A DNA stretch of 64,000 nt from Enterococcus sp. 5H (GCF_028128615.1 NZ_AMDP01000043.1:1-64000), one strand, 5' to 3'; counted from the stretch's first letter, positions 33,795 through 43,280 are shown. Notes: a model not told the origin generated them from the letters alone. Numbers and translations are program-made.

Positions 33795-34922
33795 CTATTG
33801 AATAGTTACCTTGACGTTGTTTCTGCGTCCCCACTGGATACATTGATCAACTGTCGGGAAGTGAACATCAATAATATTTCCTCTAATCGCTCCACCTGTG
33901 TCTCCAGCTACGGCAAAACCATAACCTTCAACTTCGACGAAAGAACCTAATGGTATAACGCTAGGATCTACGGCAATAACATTGCTTTGCGAGCGAAGAT
34001 CAATACCGGTAGCAGTGATATAACCTGAACCAGCTTCTCTCCAAGAATACGCAGTAGACTGCATATAAAGAACTTGTCCATTTGAAGAGCCACCGCCTGT
34101 ACTTCCACCACCAGTATTTGGTACTTCTTCTGGTTGTGAAGGAGTTGTTACAGTTGATTCCTCGCTGCTAGAACTGCTGCTTGAATCACTACTTGACGAT
34201 GAACTAGAGCTGCTACTTGAGCTGGCTGCTTCGGCTTCTGCTTGTTTACGTGCTTCTGTTGCTTTCTTTTCATCTGAAATTCTTGTTTCTTCTGTCTGTT
34301 TTTCACTGGCGATTTGTTGTAACGCTGCTTGATTATCAGATAATTGCTGTTTTAATGCTACAACTTGTTCGTCCATAACTGAAGCTTCTTGCTGTAATTT
34401 TGATTCGTTGGTTTGCAATTCTGCTTGTTTGCTTTTTACAGTTTCTTGAAGTTCAGACAGTTTTTCTTTATCTTTAGATAGTCTATTGATTTTTTCTTTT
34501 TCCGCATTTTGTAAAACAGTCATTGCATAAGCTTTATTGAAGAAATCTGATATACTTTCGGCATCTAACAAGACTTGCCATGTACGTTGTTCTCCACTTA
34601 GCTGGACATCTTTCATTCGATCTCCAACGACTTCTTTACGGCGTGAAATACTTTGCTCTGTTACTGTAATCTCAGCTTCAGAGTTCTTGATTGTTTCTTC
34701 AGCTTTAGAAATATCTACTTTGAGTTTTTCAATTTCAGCGTATTTTTCATTAACATCATTCAAAGCTGTATTGATATCATCGCTCAATGCTTCCCCTGCT
34801 TCAGCTGTTTGTGTTTCCTTTGCTTTCAGATCGTCTAAAGACTCTGCTGCAGCACCAACTGGAAGAGCAACATTTACTAACATGATAGCAGCTAAAAATG
34901 GTATCAACTTTTTAACTTTCAC
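33795..34922 (-). CDS. Secreted coiled-coil protein with 3D (YuiC/Sps-like) wall domain
   Basis: This encodes 375 residues from GTG 34922, which has AGGAAAGG eleven bases upstream; earlier GTG and TTG codons sit too close. A signal peptide (MKVKKLIPFLAAIMLVNVAL) is followed by a long coiled coil (about residues 25-220) like PcsB/CwlO, then a Ser-rich linker. A 3D domain starts near 290 (STAYSWREAG, GIDLRS, IDVHFPT with the family's three aspartates). Such proteins usually cut or remodel peptidoglycan. The coiled coil suggests FtsEX-type regulation, which is only inference. Confidence 0.85.
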   Translation of the reverse strand: MKVKKLIPFLAAIMLVNVALPVGAAAESLDDLKAKETQTAEAGEALSDDINTALNDVNEKYAEIEKLKVDISKAEETIKNSEAEITVTEQSISRRKEVVGDRMKDVQLSGEQRTWQVLLDAESISDFFNKAYAMTVLQNAEKEKINRLSKDKEKLSELQETVKSKQAELQTNESKLQQEASVMDEQVVALKQQLSDNQAALQQIASEKQTEETRISDEKKATEARKQAEAEAASSSSSSSSSSSSDSSSSSSSEESTVTTPSQPEEVPNTGGGSTGGGSSNGQVLYMQSTAYSWREAGSGYITATGIDLRSQSNVIAVDPSVIPLGSFVEVEGYGFAVAGDTGGAIRGNIIDVHFPTVDQCIQWGRRNNVKVTIQ

Positions 34923-35159
34923 TGAATCCAACACCTTTCCTAACTAAATCCAACTCCTCCTATTATACTAATCTATCAGCCTTAAATTATTTCAATTCTG
35001 TTACAATTCATTACATTTTAGCTAAGACACCTTTTTTTCTGTAACATTACTTGATTAATTTCACTATAATGAATCCTATTAAAATATCAAATAACCTTGA
35101 TACAAAAGCTTTTCCAAGGATTATAAAACACATTATATACCTGTTATATCAAGAGTCCT

Positions 35160-35927
35160 TTATTTGTGTTTTTTCTTAACTTTATGAATGATTTTTTGCA
35201 CTTCATCTGGATATTTTAGGTTTTTTAGTTTCAAATTGGGGTAGTTTTTCACCCAACGTTTTTGATTAAAGTTAAGATGTGTCACTAAGTTTTCAATTGT
35301 TGGGTTTTCTTTAAATTCAGAAATATTAACAGATAATTCCGTTCGTTTTTCATTTAAAGTAGCTGCAACTTCTTGTTTCCGTTCTTCTACAACAGAATTA
35401 ATTTGTGCAGTGACTTTTTTAAATGCTTGCATATTCACCAATGTATAAACCAAATCACTACAAATAATAATCAGCAACAAAATCGGTAAAACCAGCCCAA
35501 ATTGTTTCGATAAGAATTCCTCAAAAATCATTACTTTTGGATGGATTACTCGAACAATTAAGACACATCCAACGCCCCAAAATAATGAAACTGGTAAAGC
35601 AACGCGGCCATTAAGATTTAATGGAACATCTTTATAATCCCACCATGAAGCATGGAAAATTTTCTCTAATCCATAACTAGTAATATACTCCAAAATAGTT
35701 ACCAGAATTGTAGATAATAAATATAAGATTACGATATTTTGCCTAAGTGGCTCTAAAAAGTAGAGCACGCCTAATATACCAAATCCGTAGATCGGACAAT
35801 ATGGACCAATTAGAAAACCTCTGTAGACAAATTTTCTGGCTTTGATTGAACAATAAACAGTTTCCCATAGCCAACCGATAAACGAGTAGATGAAAAACAA
35901 TAAGACAACTTTAATAAATTCGTTCAT
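35160..35927 (-). CDS. PF06541-type membrane protein (putative ABC permease-like)
   Basis: This encodes 255 residues from ATG 35927 with AAGGAGA before it; the frame extends upstream without a ribosome site. It has about five membrane segments, a WLWETVYCSI motif near the start and IGPYCPIYGFG, typical of the PF06541 family described as ABC-transporter type IV-like. The C-terminal third is soluble and lysine-rich. No ATPase gene is beside it. Function is unknown. Confidence 0.75.
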   Translation of the reverse strand: MNEFIKVVLLFFIYSFIGWLWETVYCSIKARKFVYRGFLIGPYCPIYGFGILGVLYFLEPLRQNIVILYLLSTILVTILEYITSYGLEKIFHASWWDYKDVPLNLNGRVALPVSLFWGVGCVLIVRVIHPKVMIFEEFLSKQFGLVLPILLLIIICSDLVYTLVNMQAFKKVTAQINSVVEERKQEVAATLNEKRTELSVNISEFKENPTIENLVTHLNFNQKRWVKNYPNLKLKNLKYPDEVQKIIHKVKKKHK

Positions 35928-36157
35928 ATGCTTTCTCCTTAAAATAGACTTTGTTAACATTGTAACAAACAAAACTTGGTTTAGGCTAGCAACTTTATTT
36001 GTAATAGAGATTGATATACAATAGATTGAGTATATAACACAACTATATCTTATACTTTACTCAGATGAAAATTGATTTGCGGTAAAATCCAGCTTCTAGT
36101 AATTTTTCTATCAGAGTTGGACGCTCCCATTTCGCTTTAATATTAAGGAGGGAATTT

Positions 36158-37876
36158 ATGATCGGTTTATTAAAATATGCAAAAAATTATCGTAAGCAAA
36201 TTATTCTAGGGCCTTTCTTCAAATTTTTAGAAGCTTGTTTCGAATTGGTTTTGCCATTATTTATGGCCCGTTTAGTGGATCAGGGTATCCGAAATAATGA
36301 TCGTGCGTACGTGATCCAAATGGCTGGCTGGATGCTTTTGATGTCGATTATCGGCTTGATTTGCGTTTTGATTTGTCAGTATTATTCATCAATTGCTTCA
36401 CAAGGTTTTGGTACAGAATTACGTAATCAGTTAATGAAAAAGATTAACCAGCTTTCTCACGCTGAATTAAACAGTTTTGGAACAGATACATTAATCACTC
36501 GGATGACCAATGATATCAATCAACTGCAATTGGCTTTAGCTATGCTGATTCGTTTGGTTATTCGGGCACCCTTCCTAAGTATTGGGTCTGTTATCATGGC
36601 TTTTTACATTAATGTTCAAATGGGGTTAATTTTCCTACTTATGTTGCCGCTTTTCTGCTTAATCTTATTTGTCATTATTAAAACGACGGTACCTTTGTAT
36701 AAAAAAGTACAGGAAAAATTGGATTTACTTAATCGTCAAATTAGCCAAAATTTAAGTGGTGTTCGTGTTATTCGCGCTTTTGCCAGAAAAAAAACAGAGG
36801 AAACTCACGTGAACAAAGTATCTGACGATCTTTCCGCAACATACATTCGTGTCTCAAATATTTCGGCACTACTGACTCCAGCCACTACTATGATAATGAA
36901 CCTTGGGATTATTGCTGTTCTTTACTTAGGTGGTATTAAAGTAAATATCGGCGGATTAGAACAAGGTGAAGTTTTAGCTTTAATTAATTATATGAACCAA
37001 ATGCTGCTGGCATTGATTGTCGTCTCAAATTTAGTGATTATTTTTACCCGCGCTTCAGCATCAGCTTCCAGAGTTGATGAAGTTTTGTCCGTTGAACCAA
37101 GTATTCAAGCTGAACACAAAGAAACTCTTGCAGAAGATCAAACACAAGGAATTATTTTTGATAAGGTTTCTTTTCGTTATCAACCAACTGCTGGATTGAC
37201 TTTGACAGATATTTCGCTAACAATCCCCAAACATTCAGTTCTAGGAATCACAGGACCTACTGGTGGAGGTAAAAGTACTTTAACTCAACTTATCCCTCGT
37301 TTCTACGATACAAGTGAAGGGAATGTTTTTGTAAATGGTATCAACGTACGCGATTGGCCACTTGAAAAATTACGGCACAAAATTGCATTGGCTCCTCAAA
37401 CAGCCGTTTTATTTACAGGAACAATCCGTGACAATCTTCAGTGGGGTAAAGAGCAAGCTACTGATGAAGAATGTTGGCAAGCACTAGAAACAGCTCAATG
37501 TCGTGACTTTGTTGAAAATTTGAGTGACGGTTTAGACACTCAAGTTTATGAAAATGGGAAGAATTTTTCCGGTGGTCAAAAACAGCGCTTAACAATTGCA
37601 CGAGCATTGATCCATAAACCAGAATTATTAATTTTAGATGATTCGCTAAGTGCATTGGATTATCAAACTGACTTAAATTTACGAACTGCTTTACGTCGTG
37701 ATTTAAACGAAACAACCTTAATTCTCATTTCGCAACGAATTAGTTCGATTGAACATGCAGATCAAATTTTAGTTTTAGATAGCGGTAAACAGGTTGGTTT
37801 AGGAACTCATCAAGAATTATTAAGAGACTCCAAAGCTTATCAGGAAATCGTCGCTTCACAAAAGGAGGAAAACTGA
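36158..37876 (+). CDS. Second heterodimeric ABC exporter, degenerate-site subunit
   Basis: This encodes 572 residues. It has an ABC-1 membrane domain followed by an NBD with Walker A GPTGGGKST, signature FSGGQ, and Walker B LLILDDSLSALD with Asp for the catalytic Glu. The switch is SQRISS with Gln for His. Its partner follows two bases later. Similar to the exporter at 12.8-14.5 kb but without an adjacent regulator. The substrate is probably a drug, lipid or peptide. Confidence 0.87.
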   Translation: MIGLLKYAKNYRKQIILGPFFKFLEACFELVLPLFMARLVDQGIRNNDRAYVIQMAGWMLLMSIIGLICVLICQYYSSIASQGFGTELRNQLMKKINQLSHAELNSFGTDTLITRMTNDINQLQLALAMLIRLVIRAPFLSIGSVIMAFYINVQMGLIFLLMLPLFCLILFVIIKTTVPLYKKVQEKLDLLNRQISQNLSGVRVIRAFARKKTEETHVNKVSDDLSATYIRVSNISALLTPATTMIMNLGIIAVLYLGGIKVNIGGLEQGEVLALINYMNQMLLALIVVSNLVIIFTRASASASRVDEVLSVEPSIQAEHKETLAEDQTQGIIFDKVSFRYQPTAGLTLTDISLTIPKHSVLGITGPTGGGKSTLTQLIPRFYDTSEGNVFVNGINVRDWPLEKLRHKIALAPQTAVLFTGTIRDNLQWGKEQATDEECWQALETAQCRDFVENLSDGLDTQVYENGKNFSGGQKQRLTIARALIHKPELLILDDSLSALDYQTDLNLRTALRRDLNETTLILISQRISSIEHADQILVLDSGKQVGLGTHQELLRDSKAYQEIVASQKEEN

Positions 37877-37877
37877 A

Positions 37878-39641
37878 ATGAAAACGAAAAAAACAAGTCG
37901 TAATTCTTTCAATCGTTTCCTCCCATATTTGCTTCATTATCCTAAAGAAATTTTTGCAGCGATTATTCTTGGAATTATTAGCGGACTAACGACTGTATTA
38001 ATGACTTATTATATGGGAAAATCTGTTGATACGATGATTGCAATTGGTGAGGTTGACTTTTCCAGCCTTTTCCACTTGATTCAATTGTTAGCCGGAATTT
38101 TAGTAATTACTGTGATCAGTCAATGGATTATTCAGAGATTAGGGAATCGCGTTTCTTATCTTTGTGTCGCTGAACTTAGAAAAGAAACATTTGCTCATTT
38201 AAATAAATTACCATTAAACTATTACGATCAAACTTCTCACGGCAATATCGTCAGCCGCTTTACAAATGATATCGACAATATTTCAGTTGCTTGTTCAGCA
38301 GTTTTTAATCAACTATTTTCAGGCTTATCTGTTGTGATTATTTCATTTTTCTTTATGTTAAAACTAAGTCCGATTTTGACAGCCGTTGTTTTAGTTGCCA
38401 CTCCTATCATCTTTTTAGTGAATTGGATCGTGGCTACATCGTCGCAGAAAAATTTCTCTGCACAACAAAAAATCGTTGGTGATATTTCGGGTTATATATC
38501 CGAAATGGTAGGAAATCAAAAAATTGTTAAAGCTTTTCAACAAGAAAAAGTTGCTCAACAACAATTCGAAGTATTTAACCAAACGTTATATGTACAAGGA
38601 CAAAAAGCTCAGTTTTCTTCTTCTTTAACAAATCCATTATCGCGATTTATCGATCATTTGACTTATCTATCGATCGGATTAGTTGGTGGTTTGCTTCTAT
38701 TAAGTGGTAATGAATTGATGACGGTTGGGATTATTTCAAGTTTTACGATTTATTCTAGTCAGTTTTCTAAACCCTTTATCGAGCTTTCCGGAATCACTAC
38801 ACAAATTCAAACAGCTTTAGCAGGTTTGGATCGAACATTTGAAATCCTAAATCAACCTGAAGAAAAAGTTGATGGTCCTCATGCTGTTGTTCTAGATAAT
38901 GTTAGCGGCAAAGTAGTCTTTAATCACGTTGATTTTGCTTATGTTCCTTCAAAACCCTTGATTCAGGATTTCAACCTGACCGCTCTACCGGGAGAAACGA
39001 TTGCTATCGTAGGGAAAACTGGTGCTGGAAAATCAACGTTGGTAAATCTATTGATGCGTTTTTATGATGTTGACCAAGGACAAATTTCAATTGATGACCA
39101 TAATATTACCCAAGTAACCAGAGATAGTTTAAGAAAAAATTTTGGTATGGTATTACAGGATACATGGCTATTTGATAGTACAATTCGAGATAATTTAACT
39201 TATGGTAATCCTAATGCAAGCGATGAAGAAATTGAATCTGCAATGAAAAAAGCTTACATTTTTGACTTTGTTATGCGTTTACCTCAAGGTTTAGATACTT
39301 TAATCGGTGCTAGTGGAATCAAAATTTCTGAAGGTCAAAGGCAATTAATGACCATCGCCAGAACGATGATTAGTGATCCGCCAATGCTAATTTTAGATGA
39401 AGCTACCAGCTCGGTTGATACATTGACTGAAAAAAATATTCAAGATGCATTCTTGCAAATGATGGATGGACGTACCAGCTTTGTTATCGCTCACCGATTG
39501 TCTACCATTAAAAATGCCGATAAAATTCTTGTTATGGAACAAGGAGCCATTGTTGAAATTGGCAGTCACAATGAATTGATCCATAAAAAAGATGGTTATT
39601 ATCACGCCTTATATGAAGCACAATTCAATAACCAAGCTTAA
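37878..39641 (+). CDS. Second heterodimeric ABC exporter, catalytic subunit
   Basis: This encodes 587 residues with a full ABC-1 membrane domain. The NBD has Walker A GKTGAGKST, signature ISEGQ (non-standard), Walker B MLILDEATSSVD and switch AHRLST, so catalytic Glu and His are present. It starts directly after its partner and is likely translated with it. A strong bidirectional terminator follows. The two together make one exporter with one live ATP site. Confidence 0.87.
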   Translation: MKTKKTSRNSFNRFLPYLLHYPKEIFAAIILGIISGLTTVLMTYYMGKSVDTMIAIGEVDFSSLFHLIQLLAGILVITVISQWIIQRLGNRVSYLCVAELRKETFAHLNKLPLNYYDQTSHGNIVSRFTNDIDNISVACSAVFNQLFSGLSVVIISFFFMLKLSPILTAVVLVATPIIFLVNWIVATSSQKNFSAQQKIVGDISGYISEMVGNQKIVKAFQQEKVAQQQFEVFNQTLYVQGQKAQFSSSLTNPLSRFIDHLTYLSIGLVGGLLLLSGNELMTVGIISSFTIYSSQFSKPFIELSGITTQIQTALAGLDRTFEILNQPEEKVDGPHAVVLDNVSGKVVFNHVDFAYVPSKPLIQDFNLTALPGETIAIVGKTGAGKSTLVNLLMRFYDVDQGQISIDDHNITQVTRDSLRKNFGMVLQDTWLFDSTIRDNLTYGNPNASDEEIESAMKKAYIFDFVMRLPQGLDTLIGASGIKISEGQRQLMTIARTMISDPPMLILDEATSSVDTLTEKNIQDAFLQMMDGRTSFVIAHRLSTIKNADKILVMEQGAIVEIGSHNELIHKKDGYYHALYEAQFNNQA

Positions 39642-39651
39642 TTTAAATACT

Positions 39652-39703
39652 AAAAAACCCCTCAAAACTTCCGTGGGATGTTGGAAAGTTTGAGGGGTTT
39701 TGT
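39652..39703. terminator. Bidirectional terminator between exporter and folT
   Basis: AAAACCCCTCAAAACTTCC pairs with GGAAAGTTTGAGGGGTTTT around a short loop and serves both converging units. Confidence 0.9.
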
Positions 39704-40240
39704 TTATTTAAAATTTGCTAATGATTTATTCAAAAACTGTTTATAAGGAACTTTATTCCCTAGATAATACGTTGCCACTACCTGAATAGGGAAAAAGACA
39801 ATATTTTTCACAATTCGAGGAATCCACCAAGCTATATTAGAAAGGTTTACGCCATACATCAAACCTAACCATAGCGGTGTTAAGAATAAATGAATAATCA
39901 CAGTCACCAATAAAGTTGCTGTAAAAACTCGTTTCCATGTTAATTCCTTCTTATAATAGAAGAAACCATAAATCGCCCCTGAAATAAACGCATTCAGAGT
40001 AAAACCAGGAAAATATGGGCCTTTTGGAAACAGCATCATGCCAACCGTATCAGCAACAGCACTGCCAATCCCAGTCCAAAAAGGACCAAAAAGAATCCCC
40101 ATCAATGATTCTGGAATAAAGGTCAAACTAATTCGTAAAAACTGTGTTTCAAACGAAATAAATCGCGTGAAAATGACCATTAACGCAATCAATAAACTCA
40201 TCAGCGTAATGGTTCGAGTGTCAATTCTTCTTTTCTTCAT
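39704..40240 (-). CDS. folT: Folate ECF transporter S component FolT
   Basis: This encodes 178 residues from ATG 40240; the first in-frame ATG at 40249 lies against the AGAGGAG site. It has six membrane segments with the family features FIPESLMGILFGP and FPGFTLNAFISG. The protein binds folate and uses the shared EcfA/A'/T energy module encoded elsewhere. A THF riboswitch upstream supports folate as substrate. It is monocistronic. Confidence 0.88.
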   Translation of the reverse strand: MKKRRIDTRTITLMSLLIALMVIFTRFISFETQFLRISLTFIPESLMGILFGPFWTGIGSAVADTVGMMLFPKGPYFPGFTLNAFISGAIYGFFYYKKELTWKRVFTATLLVTVIIHLFLTPLWLGLMYGVNLSNIAWWIPRIVKNIVFFPIQVVATYYLGNKVPYKQFLNKSLANFK

Positions 40241-40469
40241 TTCTAGCATCTCCTCTAAGAGCTGCTACACAAAAATATGCAGCGAATGCGAAAATAAAAC
40301 CGCGGGTGATTAAAAAAGCGGAACGAACTCTTTCAGCTCTGACTGAAAAATAGAAAATCAGTGTCGTGACGTTTTTTGTCACGGGAATGATTTATCTTTT
40401 TCCCGAAGAGCTAGTTCGTGTAGCTAGATTATAGAAAAGCGGAACGAAGTGGGTAGCCTTGTAAGACTG

Positions 40470-40572
40470 CCTATTTCTCCAAAGATTACTTCCAGTTCAT
40501 TTTCTTTCTCATCCTTCGTCCGAAAGGCAACATCCCATCCTTTCAGCACTTGACGCTTTATTTCCTACTCTG
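40470..40572 (-). ncRNA. THF riboswitch upstream of folT
   Basis: In the 406-base leader, AGAGTAG, then GCGTCAAGTG, an 8-bp hairpin CTGAAAGG/CCTTTCGG (40546-40539 with 40527-40520) around ATGGGATGTTG, then ACGAAGG match the tetrahydrofolate aptamer. The rest of the leader, about 40241-40470, probably holds the expression platform, with repeated GTTCCGCTTTT stretches and small hairpins. Edges are approximate. Confidence 0.75.
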
Positions 40573-40646
40573 TTTTTTATTTAGGCCGAAGCCTACCTGA
40601 AATATAGCATATTCCTCATACCGCTGCAATTAACTTCTCTTAAAAA

Positions 40647-41069
40647 TTAGAAGGATAAAGGTTTATTATCCATTTCATGAACAACATTTCTAAAATCGGC
40701 AAATCCAGCATCCAAGCCTCTTAATAAAATTTCTGCAGTTCCAATATTTGTCGCTAAAGGAATTTCATAAACATCACTCAAGCGGATCAACGCTGTCACA
40801 TCCGGTTCATGAGGCTGGGCTGCCAAAGGATCACGCAAGAAAATCACCATATCTAGCTTGTCTTCTGAAATCATCGCACCGATTTGCTGATCTCCACCTA
40901 ATGGACCTGATTTAAAACGATGCACAGGTAAACCAGTAGCTTCTGAAATTTTTAAACCTGTCGTCCCTGTTGCAAACAATTCATGTTCTTTTAAAATCAA
41001 TTGATACGCTAAAGTTAACTTGACCATCAACCCTTTTTTACGATCATGAGCAATCAAGGCAATTTTCAT
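40647..41069 (-). CDS. mgsA: Methylglyoxal synthase
   Basis: This encodes 140 residues. It converts dihydroxyacetone phosphate to methylglyoxal and phosphate, a bypass under sugar-phosphate stress. Visible are LIAHDRKK at the start, ATGTTG, the [13 protein letters not shown] phosphate-binding loop and FLRDPL with catalytic Asp. The protein matches the family length. It is divergent from the sugar ABC ATPase gene, which fits a role in carbohydrate overload. Confidence 0.94.
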   Translation of the reverse strand: MKIALIAHDRKKGLMVKLTLAYQLILKEHELFATGTTGLKISEATGLPVHRFKSGPLGGDQQIGAMISEDKLDMVIFLRDPLAAQPHEPDVTALIRLSDVYEIPLATNIGTAEILLRGLDAGFADFRNVVHEMDNKPLSF

Positions 41070-41191
41070 CTAACATTCCTCCATAGACTTCTTTTCTAAA
41101 TTATAGCAAATTCCCACTTAAAAAAGTTATAGAATGTTTCAGGTTTTGTCACTTTGACGAAAAAAAGCAGCTTTTCTTGTGCAACCTCCCG

Positions 41192-41221
41192 TTGAGATTG
41201 TACAGCGCTTTCATTTATACT
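41192..41221 (+). promoter_or_regulatory. msmX promoter with a cre-like site
   Basis: TTGAGA (41192-41197), an 18-base spacer and TATACT (41216-41221). TGTACAGCGCTTTCA (41199-41213) in the spacer is close to a catabolite responsive element with one extra base, so CcpA control is possible. Confidence 0.5.
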
Positions 41222-41256
41222 AAGGCTATACTAATAAAAAGAAAAGAGTGACGACT

Positions 41257-42366
41257 ATGGTAGAAATGGCGCTAAAAAATGTCTATAAAAAATACGATAA
41301 TGCAGAAAATTATTCTGTAACAGATTTTAATTTAGAAATTGCGGACCGTGAATTCATCGTTTTTGTTGGACCATCAGGTTGTGGAAAATCAACAACATTA
41401 CGGATGATTGCAGGTTTAGAAGACATTACTGAAGGCGATCTTTTAATCGGTGATAAGGTGATGAATGACGTTGCACCAAAAGACCGTGATATCGCTATGG
41501 TATTCCAGAATTATGCTTTATATCCTCATATGACCGTTTTTGACAATATGGCTTTTGGTCTAAAACTTCGTAAATATGACAAAGCAGAAATCAAACAACG
41601 AGTTGAAAATGCCGCTGAAATCCTAGGCTTAACTGAATATTTAAAACGTAAACCAGCTGCTTTATCTGGTGGACAACGTCAACGTGTGGCATTAGGTCGT
41701 GCGATTGTACGTGATGCTAAAGTCTTCCTAATGGATGAACCTTTATCTAACTTAGATGCAAAATTGCGTGTTGCAATGCGTGCTGAAATTGCTAAATTAC
41801 ATCAACGCTTAGAAACGACTACTATTTACGTAACTCATGACCAAACAGAAGCAATGACGATGGCTGATCGCATTGTTATTATGAAAGACGGTTTTATTCA
41901 GCAAATCGGTTCCCCTAAAGAAGTTTACAATACTCCAAATAATGTTTTTGTTGCTGGTTTTATCGGCTCACCTGCAATGAATTTCTTTAATGTTACGCTA
42001 GACAAAGGTGTTATTCGTGATGGTCATGGCTTAGAATTAAAGATTCCAGAAGGTAAAAATAAATTATTGGTCGAAAAAGGCTATGAAGGAAAATCAGTCA
42101 TTTTTGGTATCCGTCCAGAAGATATTCATAGTGAACAAGTTGCTTTAGATACAATGAATGATGCCGTTGTTCGCTCTGAAGTTGTCGTATCTGAATTACT
42201 TGGTGCTGAAACGATGCTTTATACAAAACTTGGTGATACCGAATTTATTTCAAAAGTAGATGCTCGTGACTTCCATAAGCCAGGTGAAATGGTGGACTTG
42301 GCATTCAATATCAATAAAGCGCATTTCTTCGACCCAGAATCTGAACAAGTAATCAAATTACCTTAA
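41257..42366 (+). CDS. msmX: Multiple-sugar ABC transporter ATP-binding protein
   Basis: This encodes 369 residues; ATG 41257 is preferred to GTG 41248 and ATG 41266. It has Walker A GPSGCGKST, signature LSGGQRQRV, Walker B VFLMDEPLSNLD and switch THDQTEAM, followed by a C-terminal TOBE-like regulatory domain (FGIRPEDIHSEQ). Ugp/Msm-type ATPases serve several sugar importers whose permeases are encoded elsewhere. None lies beside it. Single, with its own terminator. Confidence 0.88.
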   Translation: MVEMALKNVYKKYDNAENYSVTDFNLEIADREFIVFVGPSGCGKSTTLRMIAGLEDITEGDLLIGDKVMNDVAPKDRDIAMVFQNYALYPHMTVFDNMAFGLKLRKYDKAEIKQRVENAAEILGLTEYLKRKPAALSGGQRQRVALGRAIVRDAKVFLMDEPLSNLDAKLRVAMRAEIAKLHQRLETTTIYVTHDQTEAMTMADRIVIMKDGFIQQIGSPKEVYNTPNNVFVAGFIGSPAMNFFNVTLDKGVIRDGHGLELKIPEGKNKLLVEKGYEGKSVIFGIRPEDIHSEQVALDTMNDAVVRSEVVVSELLGAETMLYTKLGDTEFISKVDARDFHKPGEMVDLAFNINKAHFFDPESEQVIKLP

Positions 42367-42380
42367 AATAGTCCCCCTTT

Positions 42381-42422
42381 TCCAGCCCTTTCTTTCTTCA
42401 TTGATTGAAGGGCTGTTTTATT
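42381..42422 (+). terminator. msmX terminator
   Basis: CAGCCCTT (42383-42390) and AAGGGCTG (42408-42415) pair and are followed by TTTTAT. Confidence 0.75.
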
Positions 42423-42423
42423 G

Positions 42424-42467
42424 TAAAGAAATAGGAAATTACTCAATGAGCAATTTCCTATTTCTTT
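42424..42467. terminator. Palindromic terminator overlapping the niaX stop
   Basis: AAAGAAATAGGAAATT and its inverse AATTTCCTATTTCTTT form a 16-bp stem with an 11-base loop. It overlaps the stop codon of the leftward gene. Confidence 0.65.
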
Positions 42468-43098
42468 AAATAAAGGACTCCATTTCTTGGGGAAGAATGT
42501 CCATTTTTTCTTTTTCCAATTTTTTAGCCTGACTAAAGACTGGAATATCAAACTGTTTGCTTAAGGCATTTGCCACAAAATACGCAATATTGTAATCAAC
42601 CAAACTATGGATTAATCCACCAATACCCATTAGCAAAAAAATTGAGTAGATATATCCTTGTGCATAGTAAGTTTCCGGCATATTACCCATTGTATAAAAA
42701 ACACTTACCACTGCCAATTCTGCAGCAGAATGTATTAAGCCAATCACAAAATTAAATAGTTGAAAACGACCATTAAACAAAACAAATTTATTTTTAGATA
42801 AAACAATCGTCGGATATTTCTGTAAAAACAAGGCGCCTATTACAGCAAAAAGGATATGAGAAAGTGCTCTTAACGCAATAATTGGTGTCGCTGAAAGAAA
42901 AAAACCAAATCCTGTTCCTAACCCTACTGCAATTGCCATCCATGGTGAAAAAAACATTGCAATAAATAGTGGAACGTGACTCGCTAAAGTAAAGGAAGCC
43001 GGTCCAATAGTTATTCGCGGCATAACCATCGGTATGATGATTCCCATAGCTACCAATAGTGCAGCAATCGTTAAATGTTTAACTGAATTTTTTTTCAT
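42466..43098 (-). CDS. niaX: ECF transporter S component, niacin type (NiaX-like)
   Basis: This encodes 210 residues and about six membrane segments with GPASFTLASHVPLFIAMF, typical of the niacin-class S component (NiaX). It would bind nicotinate or nicotinamide and use the shared ECF energy module. TGTCTTGACA-type operators flank its promoter, as for the NAD-synthesis repressor NiaR. It ends with a charged C-terminal tail longer than in some homologues. Substrate assignment is by resemblance and operator. Confidence 0.75.
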   Translation of the reverse strand: MKKNSVKHLTIAALLVAMGIIIPMVMPRITIGPASFTLASHVPLFIAMFFSPWMAIAVGLGTGFGFFLSATPIIALRALSHILFAVIGALFLQKYPTIVLSKNKFVLFNGRFQLFNFVIGLIHSAAELAVVSVFYTMGNMPETYYAQGYIYSIFLLMGIGGLIHSLVDYNIAYFVANALSKQFDIPVFSQAKKLEKEKMDILPQEMESFI

Positions 43099-43112
43099 AG
43101 TTACCTCCGATA

Positions 43113-43173
43113 TGTCTTGACATATAAGTCAGGTTTTATTTTACGAGAAAAAACCACATGTGTCAAGACACAT
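43113..43173 (-). promoter_or_regulatory. niaX promoter with two NiaR-like operators
   Basis: On the minus strand TTGACA (43166-43161), a 17-base spacer and TAAAAT (43143-43138). Inverted copies of TGTCTTGACA-type sequence at 43156-43173 and 43113-43124 cover the -35 and the leader. Confidence 0.65.
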
Positions 43174-43202
43174 ACGGAGAAAAATTATTCTATCAAAAAA
43201 AA

Positions 43203-43280
43203 CATGCGTGGAACAAAACGAAATATCCGTTTTGCTCCACACACTGGATTTGAATAAACGACAAGAAAAAAACAGTTATT
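43203..43280. repeat. Hairpin-forming intergenic repeat, second copy
   Basis: GCGTGGAACAAAACG...CGTTTTGCTCCACACAC followed by TGAATAAACGACAAG closely matches the element at 28392. It stands in the 338-base gap 43099-43436, which otherwise holds only the niaX promoter and unexplained A/T-rich sequence. Confidence 0.75.

Noticed and set aside
34135-34230. CRISPR-like or tandem repeat in the Ser-rich region
   Set aside because: Only degenerate serine codons in a protein linker; no spacers. No CRISPR array was seen anywhere in the window.
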